A DNA stretch of 5,138 nucleotides, taken from contig VBJS01000110.1 of assembly GCA_005880055.1 (NCBI GenBank), positions 1-5,138 on the forward strand, given 5' to 3'. Within the stretch, counting starts at the first letter, position 1, and each line of letters starts with the position of its first letter. The notes under the pieces are model-generated. The model was not told the DNA's origin, did no database searches, and saw only the letters and a list, made by a program, of their open reading frames with translations. Position numbers and translations under genes: made by a program. This document shows positions 1 through 4,469 of this stretch, piece by piece. Source of the DNA: Chloroflexota bacterium. GTDB lineage: Bacteria > Chloroflexota > Dehalococcoidia > SM23-28-2 > RBG-16-64-32.

Positions 1-1987
1 CCTCGTCCAGCACTGTGATGCCGTAGCTTTGCGCCTTCTGCAGCTTGGAGCCGGGGTCGGCGCCCGCCACCACGTACGTCACCTTGCGCGTTACGCTGCT
101 AGCCGGCTCCGCGCCCAGCCCTGCCACCGTTCGCTCGGCCTGACTTCGTGGCATCGAGCCAAGCGTCCCGGTGAATACGAATGTCTGCCCGCTCAACGGG
201 CCTTCCACCCGCTTCATGCGCTTCTGCTCGAAGGTCACGCCCGCTTTCCGCAGCTTCTCGATGATGGCCCGCTTACCGGGATCGCGGAAATACGCCGCTA
301 CGCTCTCCGCGATCTTGGGCCCGATGCCCTCCACCTGCGTGATCTTTTCGGCGGACGCCGCCATTAGCGCGTCGAGCGTGTGGAAGTGGTTGGCGAGCAC
401 TTGCGCCACCTCGCCGCCGACATGCCGTATGCCGAGCGCGAAGAGCAGACGGCCGAGTCCCCGCCCCTTAGACGCTTCGATGTTCTTCAGGATCTTGTCT
501 GCCAGCACCGGTCCCATCCGCTCCAGGCCTACAAGCTGCTCCTTGGTGAGCGAGTAGATGTCCCCCGGGTCCTTGATCAGCCCGTGTTCGAGCAGGTTCG
601 ATATCCACTGCTCGCCCAACCCCTCGATGTCTATGACGGCCGCAAAATGGCCGAGCCAGCGGAACATCTGAGCCGGGCAGGAGATGTTCGAGCAGTAGCT
701 CATCGCCTCGCCTTCGGGACGATACGCCTCGCTGCCGCAGACCGGGCAGTTCTTGGGTATCTGGTATACCTTCTCCTTCCCCGTGCGCTTCTCGAGCACG
801 GGCCCCACCACCTGCGGGATGACGTCGCCCGCCCGCTGCACGATCACCGTGTCGCCTTCCCGGATATCCTTGCGGCGTATGTCGTCCTCGTTGTGGAGCG
901 TCGCCTGCTTGACGATGACGCCGCCCACCTGTACGGGCTCCAGCTGCGCGAAGGGGTTGAGCGAGCCGGTGCGCCCGACGTTTATCGATATCTTCTTCAG
1001 CCTCGTCGTCGCCTGTATGGGCGGGAACTTGTAGGCGATCGCCCAGCGCGGCTCCCGCCCCACGAAGCCCAGCTCATCCCAGTAGTGCTTCTGATCGATC
1101 TTCACCACCAGGCCGTCGATCTCGTAGTCCAACTCGTGACGTCTGTCCACCCACTCCCGGTAGAAGCGCTCGATCGGCTGCAATTCCTCGAACCGTCGGG
1201 TTTCCGGGTTGATTCGAAACCCGAGTCCCCCAAGCCATTGCAGGGTTTCCGAGTGAGTGCGGGGTGAGGCGCCGTCCTCCGACCAGCCCAGCTGGTAGAT
1301 CCAGTCGTCCAGCCCGCGCTCCGCCGTGATCCGCGGGTCCTTCTGCCGCAGAGAGCCGGCAGCGGCGTTCCGAGGATTCGCCGCCGGACGCTCTCCGCGG
1401 TCCAGCTGCCGTTCGTTCAGCCGCTCGAATGCCGACTTCGGCATGTAGACCTCTCCCCGCACCTCAAACTGGCGTGGAAAGCGCTCACCCCGTAGCTGCA
1501 TGGGGATGCTACGGATCGTCCGCAGGTTTTCCGTGATGTTCTCGCCGTGGTAGCCGTCGCCTCTCGTTGCTCCCTGCAAGAAGCGGCCGTTCTCGTAGAC
1601 AAGCGAGACCGCCAAGCCGTCGATTTTTGGCTCGCAGACCATATCGAAGCGGTCCGTTCCTGCCATCGCCGTCGCCCGCTTGTACCAGGCTTCGAGTTGA
1701 GTCTGATTGAAGGCGTTGGCCAGCGAGAGCAGCGGTTCCCGGTGCTCCACAACGGCAAACGCCTCGATAGGCACGTTCGGCACCCGCTGCGTCGGCGATT
1801 CCGGGGTGATCAGCTCCGGGTAGTGCTGCTCAATCACGCGTAGCCGGCGCATCAGCTCGTCGTACTCAGCGTCGCTGATCTCGGGCTCGTTCTTCACGTA
1901 GTACAGGTAGTCGTGGTAGTTGATCTGAGAGCGCAGCTCTTCTCCCTTCAGTTCCGCGTCCTGTACGTGTTCAATTCCGCAGGCCAT
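1..1987 (-). CDS. ligA: NAD+-dependent DNA ligase LigA (C-terminus cut by window edge)
   Basis: Seals nicks in DNA during replication and repair, using NAD+ to adenylate an active-site lysine. The minus-strand frame is open for 662 codons from the ATG at 1987-1985 and runs off base 1. Domains in order: Ia NMN-binding part (HDYLYY at residues 25-30, then EPEISDAEYDEL); nucleotidyltransferase with the catalytic K121 in CEPKIDGLAVSL and downstream ATRGDG and EIDGLVVKID; OB fold with NVGRTGSLNPFAQLEPV; zinc finger with four cysteines C414, C417, C432 and C437; helix-hairpin-helix repeats (for example EGIGPKIAES); BRCT from about residue 596 (GQTFVFTGTLGSMPR). LigA is usually about 670-690 residues, so roughly the last 10-30 are missing here. 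All key residues are present and I found no frameshift when translating the whole frame. A weak AGG lies 7 bases before the ATG. It is divergent from the acetyltransferase gene. Family assignment is very secure. Confidence 0.98.
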   Translation of the reverse strand, partial: MACGIEHVQDAELKGEELRSQINYHDYLYYVKNEPEISDAEYDELMRRLRVIEQHYPELITPESPTQRVPNVPIEAFAVVEHREPLLSLANAFNQTQLEAWYKRATAMAGTDRFDMVCEPKIDGLAVSLVYENGRFLQGATRGDGYHGENITENLRTIRSIPMQLRGERFPRQFEVRGEVYMPKSAFERLNERQLDRGERPAANPRNAAAGSLRQKDPRITAERGLDDWIYQLGWSEDGASPRTHSETLQWLGGLGFRINPETRRFEELQPIERFYREWVDRRHELDYEIDGLVVKIDQKHYWDELGFVGREPRWAIAYKFPPIQATTRLKKISINVGRTGSLNPFAQLEPVQVGGVIVKQATLHNEDDIRRKDIREGDTVIVQRAGDVIPQVVGPVLEKRTGKEKVYQIPKNCPVCGSEAYRPEGEAMSYCSNISCPAQMFRWLGHFAAVIDIEGLGEQWISNLLEHGLIKDPGDIYSLTKEQLVGLERMGPVLADKILKNIEASKGRGLGRLLFALGIRHVGGEVAQVLANHFHTLDALMAASAEKITQVEGIGPKIAESVAAYFRDPGKRAIIEKLRKAGVTFEQKRMKRVEGPLSGQTFVFTGTLGSMPRSQAERTVAGLGAEPASSVTRKVTYVVAGADPGSKLQKAQSYGITVLDE

Positions 1988-2019
1988 GTCGCTACCTAGC
2001 GTATTACGAAGGGCCGGCC

Positions 2020-2034
2020 TCGGCCAACGGCCGA
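2020..2034. repeat. Short inverted repeat (TCGGCC-AAC-GGCCGA)
   Basis: A perfect 6-base stem with a 3-base loop lies about 33 bases upstream of the ligA start, overlapping the region where the ligA -35 element would fall. It could be an operator or simply part of the repeat-rich spacer. It is not a terminator, because both flanking genes begin here rather than end and there is no T-run. Confidence 0.4.
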
Positions 2035-2046
2035 AGTCGCTAACGC

Positions 2047-2062
2047 AACCGCGGCTGCGGTT
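2047..2062. repeat. Short inverted repeat (AACCGC-GGCT-GCGGTT)
   Basis: A perfect 6-base stem with a 4-base loop, directly followed by the GTCATCCCGAGCG segment. Seen in the sequence; function unknown. It may be the flank of the neighbouring dispersed-repeat-like element. Confidence 0.4.
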
Positions 2063-2065
2063 TCA

Positions 2066-2131
2066 GTCATCCCGAGCGGCACGACAGTCTTCGCCATGCC
2101 GGCACTTGCCGCGAAGGACCTGGGGTGGGGC
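2066..2131. repeat. Degenerate dispersed intergenic repeat (REP/MITE-like)
   Basis: The left part GTCATCCCGAGCG (2066-2078) and the right part GCGAAGGACCTGGGGTGGGG (2111-2130) resemble the two halves of a noncoding repeat I recall from intergenic spacers of many environmental bacterial genomes (form: GTCATYCTGAGCG..GCGAAGGAYCT). Inside are a 6-base inverted repeat, GCGGCA (2076-2081) with TGCCGC (2107-2112), and an 8-base palindrome TGCCGGCA (2097-2104). Only one copy lies in this window, so repetition in the genome is inferred, not seen. Confidence 0.4.
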
Positions 2132-2198
2132 ACCACTTGAATCGCACGGCTTCGAGCATCGCCTTGCCGGGAATAGTACACGCCGGCGCACCATCGTC

Positions 2199-2204
2199 GA
2201 TAAT
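2199..2204 (+). promoter_or_regulatory. Possible -10 box (GATAAT) for the acetyltransferase gene
   Basis: GATAAT matches TATAAT at five of six positions and ends 6 bases before the GTG start at 2211, so transcription would begin at or next to the start codon. No convincing -35 is visible; AGTACA at 2175-2180, 18 bases upstream, is a poor match. The same geometry is seen at hisH. Confidence 0.4.
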
Positions 2205-2210
2205 ACTCGT

Positions 2211-2708
2211 GTGACTGCCGGTATCCGCCTGGCAATCCCCTCGGATCTCCAGGCCATCCTCGACATCTACAACGAAGCCGTCCTCAACTCCACGGCCACC
2301 TTTGACACCGAGCCGCGAACCATGGAAGTCCAAAAGGAGTGGGCCCGCCAGTTTGACGGGCCGTTCGTTCTCCTCGTCGCCCAGCGAGCCGGGCAGGTCG
2401 TTGGTTGGGGGTGCCTCCATCCCTTCGGCGGCAAGCCCGGTTACCGTTTCACCGCCGAGGACTCCGTGTATGTACGCTCGGACCAGCGGGGAAGCGGGAC
2501 CGGCCGGCTGCTGCTCGCCGCTCTCGTCGAATCGGGCCGCGAGAACGGCCTTCGCACGATTATCGCGCGGATTGCAGGCGACAACCCGGCCAGCGTGCGG
2601 CTGCATGAGGCGGCCGGGTTTCAGCACGTCGGTCGAGAGCGGGAAGTGGGCCAGAAGTTCAATCGCTGGCTGGATGTTGTGGTCATGCAGATGATGCTGC
2701 GTGAGTAA
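2211..2708 (+). CDS. GNAT N-acetyltransferase, phosphinothricin/methionine-sulfone acetyltransferase type
   Basis: Predicted cytosolic enzyme that moves an acetyl group from acetyl-CoA to the amino group of a small amino-acid-like substrate. From GTG 2211 the product is 165 residues, close to the usual size of the PAT/MnaT (YncA) subgroup. Visible signs: IRLAIPSDLQAILDIYNEAV at the N-terminus, EDSVYV (E83-D84, where the subgroup has its catalytic acid), the acetyl-CoA loop DQRGSGTGRLLL (91-102), DNPASVRLHEAAGF (124-137) and the C-terminal KFNRWLDVVVMQ typical of this subgroup. I chose GTG 2211 because it directly precedes the fold; the frame is open back to ATG 1986 but that extension is not protein-like. 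No SD precedes the GTG. Natural substrate is unknown: these enzymes often act on methionine sulfone or sulfoximine, and a herbicide-resistance role should not be read from homology. It ends 22 bases before hisH. Confidence 0.9.
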   Translation: MTAGIRLAIPSDLQAILDIYNEAVLNSTATFDTEPRTMEVQKEWARQFDGPFVLLVAQRAGQVVGWGCLHPFGGKPGYRFTAEDSVYVRSDQRGSGTGRLLLAALVESGRENGLRTIIARIAGDNPASVRLHEAAGFQHVGREREVGQKFNRWLDVVVMQMMLRE

Positions 2709-2715
2709 ACTCCTC

Positions 2716-2724
2716 TGCTAAAAT
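2716..2724 (+). promoter_or_regulatory. Extended -10 promoter (TGCTAAAAT) for hisH
   Basis: TAAAAT at 2719-2724 matches the -10 consensus at five of six positions and carries the TGn extension that can replace a -35. No good -35 is visible, and the upstream DNA is the end of the acetyltransferase gene. The box ends 6 bases before the hisH GTG at 2731, so the transcript would start on or beside that GTG (leaderless type). Confidence 0.5.
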
Positions 2725-2730
2725 AGCGCC

Positions 2731-3357
2731 GTGAAGCTCATCATCGTCTATTACGGCGCCGGCAATCTGCACAGCGTCGCCCGTGCCGTCATACGCGCCG
2801 GGGTCCGCCCCCTCATCACATCTAACCCCCGCTACGTGCCAGAAGCCGAGGCCCTGATCGTCCCCGGCGTTGGCGCGGCTGCCGACACGATGTCCAACCT
2901 ACGAACCCACGGACTCGTCGAGCCGATCCGCGAGTACCTCGCTTCCGGCCGGCCCTTCCTCGGCGTCTGCATGGGCCAGCAGGCTCTCTTCGATGTGAGC
3001 GAAGAGGGCGGTGAGCACGAATGTCTGGGCGTCCTGCCCGGCCGCGTCGTGCGCCTCCCGAATGGTCTTAAGGTGCCGCACATGGGCTGGAACCAGGTGC
3101 GGATCATGCGTCCCCACCCCATCTTCGAAGGGATCCCGGACGCCTCCTACTTCTACTTCCTCCACTCCTACTACCCTCGCCCGGATGATCATTCTGTGGT
3201 GATCGGTGAGACTGAATACGGCGTCACCTTCGCATCAGTCGTCGCCAAAGATAGCATCGTGGCGACTCAGTTCCACCCGGAAAAGAGCGGCGAAATCGGC
3301 CTTCGCATGTACGCCAACTTCCTGCGCATCGCCACAACGGCCGGCGCCACAGCATGA
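2731..3357 (+). CDS. hisH: Imidazole glycerol phosphate synthase, glutamine amidotransferase subunit HisH
   Basis: Class I glutaminase that releases ammonia from glutamine and passes it to HisF, the cyclase partner, to make imidazole glycerol phosphate and AICAR in histidine synthesis. The product is 208 residues, the usual length. The N-terminal strand and loop are YYGAGNLHSV (7-16); the oxyanion-strand motif is PGVG (45-48); the nucleophile elbow is GVCMGQQALF with C80; the His/Glu of the catalytic triad are H182 and E184 in QFHPEKSGEIG. KVPHMGWNQV (114-123) is the HisH-specific stretch. Two places differ from the commonest wording: IDYG has Tyr for Asp (VYYG), and GMQ after the nucleophile is GQQ. 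Neither position is catalytic. No SD precedes GTG 2731, which lies just behind an extended -10 box. Its stop overlaps the next ATG. Confidence 0.97.
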   Translation: MKLIIVYYGAGNLHSVARAVIRAGVRPLITSNPRYVPEAEALIVPGVGAAADTMSNLRTHGLVEPIREYLASGRPFLGVCMGQQALFDVSEEGGEHECLGVLPGRVVRLPNGLKVPHMGWNQVRIMRPHPIFEGIPDASYFYFLHSYYPRPDDHSVVIGETEYGVTFASVVAKDSIVATQFHPEKSGEIGLRMYANFLRIATTAGATA

Positions 3358-3716
3358 CCATCGAAGACGAAGAGGGCTTCGAGGACGTGGAGTTCGATAC
3401 GCCCGCCGGCTCCTTCCGCGCCGGCCGCGGCCGCGCTTGGGCAGAGGATGAGGAGCTACGCATCGTGCGACGTCAAGTCCGGCGGAAGATGAGGTTCTAC
3501 CGGCACTTGACCACGTTCGTCACCGTGATCCTCTTGCTCTTGGTGATCGACATAGCGACCGGCCCCAGCGATTTCTGGGTGCAGTGGGTGGCCCTAATCT
3601 GGGGCCTTATCCTGCTCGTCCACTTCCTCAACGTCTTCGCCTTCGACGCCTTGCTCGGGCGCGATGCCGAAAAGCGCATGCTGGAGCGCGAGCTAAAGCG
3701 CCGCCGCGGCGAATAA
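3354..3716 (+). CDS. Small membrane protein with a 2TM-type domain
   Basis: 120 residues. The first 30 are acidic then Gly/Arg-rich and likely disordered. A basic stretch (RIVRRQVRRKMRFYRH, 36-51) leads into a first membrane helix at about 52-69 (TTFVTVILLLLVIDIATG), a short loop with PSDFWVQW, a second helix at about 77-96 (GLILLVHFLNVFAF) and a charged C-terminal tail (RDAEKRMLERELKRRRGE). This order of basic amphipathic segment, two helices and Arg/Lys/Glu tail fits the 2TM domain family (PF13239 as I remember it), found alone or fused to histidine kinases and other regulators. Both ends would face the cytoplasm by the positive-inside rule. The ATG shares ATGA with the hisH stop, so translation is probably coupled to hisH. 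Function is unknown; a direct part in histidine synthesis is not implied. Confidence 0.85.
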   Translation: MTIEDEEGFEDVEFDTPAGSFRAGRGRAWAEDEELRIVRRQVRRKMRFYRHLTTFVTVILLLLVIDIATGPSDFWVQWVALIWGLILLVHFLNVFAFDALLGRDAEKRMLERELKRRRGE

Positions 3717-3722
3717 GAATAT

Positions 3723-3789
3723 CCCCCAAACAGAAGTCTCATTTTTCCGCTATAATGGCGGCACTTTAAGCGACCGCGCTATTTGGGGG
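3723..3789. repeat. 8-bp inverted repeat CCCCCAAA/TTTGGGGG bracketing a promoter
   Basis: The left arm CCCCCAAA is at 3723-3730 and the right arm TTTGGGGG at 3782-3789, exact reverse complements with 51 bases between. The interval contains the perfect TATAAT at 3751-3756. The right arm overlaps the proposed TTG start and the G-rich ribosome-binding stretch of the next gene. The arms could pair in a read-through transcript from hisH, or mark a protein site or an invertible segment. Matches of this length also occur by chance. Confidence 0.4.
3751..3756 (+). promoter_or_regulatory. -10 box TATAAT upstream of the coiled-coil gene
   Basis: A perfect TATAAT in the 66-base gap after the 2TM gene, set inside a small imperfectly spaced palindrome (CCGC-TATAATG-GCGG, 3747-3761). 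Upstream is an AT-rich CATTTTT. No recognisable -35 lies 16-18 bases upstream and there is no TGn extension. A start near 3763 would give a leader of about 20-30 bases, unlike the leaderless arrangement at hisH. Confidence 0.45.
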
Positions 3790-4400
3790 TGTCCAAATGT
3801 CACGGGACCTGCGGGCTAAACCCGCTCTCTATGGTATTGGCAGCTGTTGGGTTGCTACTCACTCTCGCCGCTATCTTGTTTGGCGTTCTCTGGTATCGGG
3901 CTGATGCCGACAACGGATCGCTCAACGACAAATTGAGTCAATCGGAGGATCAACTGCAGAAATTAGGCGCTGACTTAGATAGCACCAAAAGTCAACTAAC
4001 CAGCGTCCAATCTCAACTTGACGATAGCAAGACAAAGCTCGGAACTACCGAGACGCAGCTGGCGTCTACGCAACAGGAAGCCACTAACACCCGAGACGAG
4101 TTGGGGCGAACTCAAGGGCAGTTGAGCGCCGCCCAGGCGCAGTTAGCTGCCGTTCAGGCGGACGTGGATGCAGCCCGGCGGGAGCTATCGACTGCTCAAG
4201 CGAATCTCGCGGCCACCAAGGCGGACGCAGAGCGCTGCAGCACCGGTGGCCAGGCGTTTATTGATGCACTCAATACTCTCGTCGAGGTCGACAGACGTTA
4301 CGAGGTCGGCGGCGCTACCCTTACCGAATTGAAGGACGCCGCGGATGCAGCGGAGACGGCATACAATACGTTCGTTGCCAATTGCAACCTGCACCAGTGA
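3783..4400 (+). CDS. Membrane-anchored long coiled-coil protein of unknown function (start uncertain)
   Basis: 205 residues if started at TTG 3783. Order: short N-terminus with C6 and C10; one hydrophobic helix at about 17-37 (MVLAAVGLLLTLAAILFGVLWY); a Gln/Ser/Thr/Ala-rich coiled coil at about 45-150; and a small C-terminal helical part with two cysteines, C152 and C201, which could form a disulfide if outside the cell. Leucine or a small hydrophobic residue recurs every seven positions from 51 to 149 without a skip. The product is probably a single-pass envelope or inner-membrane protein with a rod-like stalk. I recognise no enzyme or named family. Starts in frame are TTG 3783, GTG 3789 and ATG 3831 (just before the membrane helix); none has a good SD. 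The best SD serves an out-of-frame ATG at 3797. By hand count, 3901-4080 is about 49% G+C against about 68% for 2941-3000 in hisH. It splits hisH from hisA. Confidence 0.75.
   Translation: MGVSKCHGTCGLNPLSMVLAAVGLLLTLAAILFGVLWYRADADNGSLNDKLSQSEDQLQKLGADLDSTKSQLTSVQSQLDDSKTKLGTTETQLASTQQEATNTRDELGRTQGQLSAAQAQLAAVQADVDAARRELSTAQANLAATKADAERCSTGGQAFIDALNTLVEVDRRYEVGGATLTELKDAADAAETAYNTFVANCNLHQ
3785..3791 (+). promoter_or_regulatory. Strong SD-like GGGGGTG pointing at an out-of-frame ATG
   Basis: GGGGGTG can pair with the 16S 3' tail (ideal GGAGGTG) at all seven bases, one as a G-U wobble, and sits 5 bases before ATG 3797. That ATG opens a 35-codon frame ending at TGA 3902-3904 (starting MSRDLRAKPALYG), which is not the frame of the coiled-coil protein. 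It may be a short upstream ORF, a frameshifted true start, or chance. Confidence 0.35.
3811..3825 (+). repeat. Small hairpin GCGGG-CTAAA-CCCGC near the start of the coiled-coil gene
   Basis: A perfect 5-base GC stem with a 5-base loop lies 5 bases before ATG 3831 and within the reading frame if TTG 3783 or GTG 3789 is used. In RNA it could limit access to ATG 3831, or stall ribosomes near the CCC at 3821-3823. There is no T-run after it, so it is not a terminator. Confidence 0.35.
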
Positions 4401-4469
4401 TGGCTCGGAGCTTCATTTCGTAGCACTCGAAAGTCTCGCGCGATGTCGTTGAGCTACACCGCCTTCTAA
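4401..4469. other. Spacer between the coiled-coil gene and hisA
   Basis: 69 bases. It has a weak hairpin (TTTCG at 4416-4420 with CGAAA at 4428-4432, 7-base loop) without a following T-run, so there is no convincing terminator. I see no SD before the hisA ATG (the bases are GCCTTCTAA) and no good -10 box, so how hisA is expressed is not shown by the sequence. Confidence 0.5.

Larger units (their letters stand above)
1988..2210. other. Divergent intergenic region between ligA and the acetyltransferase gene
   Basis: This 223-base stretch separates the ligA start (minus strand) from the GTG of the acetyltransferase (plus strand). A plus-strand frame stays open from an ATG at 1986, but its extra 75 residues are Arg/Ser/Pro-rich, precede the GNAT fold and resemble no domain, so I treat it as noncoding. 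It holds short inverted repeats, a degenerate dispersed-repeat-like segment and a possible -10 box at its right end. For ligA the best promoter guess is TAATAC on the minus strand (2006-2001) with a poor -35 (TTGGCC at 2027-2022, only 15 bases away). That guess is weak. Confidence 0.6.

Noticed and set aside
380..1267. 295-codon plus-strand open frame, plus shorter ones, opposite ligA
   Set aside because: They lie antisense to a complete, motif-rich ligA frame; long open frames opposite GC-rich genes are common. The translation is Arg/Leu/His-rich with no recognisable domain.
1986..2210. 75-codon N-terminal extension of the acetyltransferase from ATG 1986
   Set aside because: The extension overlaps the ligA start, runs through inverted repeats, has no protein-like character, and the GNAT fold and usual family length are fully met from GTG 2211.
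2067..2627. 186-codon minus-strand open frame opposite the acetyltransferase
   Set aside because: It is antisense to a gene with clear GNAT motifs and continues into the repeat-rich spacer; no domain is visible.
2731..2760. Tyr in place of Asp in the IDYGxGN motif of HisH as a sign of inactivity
   Set aside because: This position varies among genuine HisH proteins and is not catalytic; the C80/H182/E184 triad is intact.
4416..4432. Hairpin after the coiled-coil gene as a terminator
   Set aside because: Only five pairs, AT-rich in part, and no T-run follows in either direction.
4409..4463. tRNA-like 5' end on the minus strand (GGCGGTGTAGCTCAA, 4463-4449) followed by a 5-bp stem with 7-base loop
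   Set aside because: The first 15 bases look like a tRNA acceptor strand and D-arm start, but there is no matching D-stem closure, the loop lacks T at position 33, and no TTCGA T-loop or pairing 3' acceptor strand follows. Possibly chance or a remnant.
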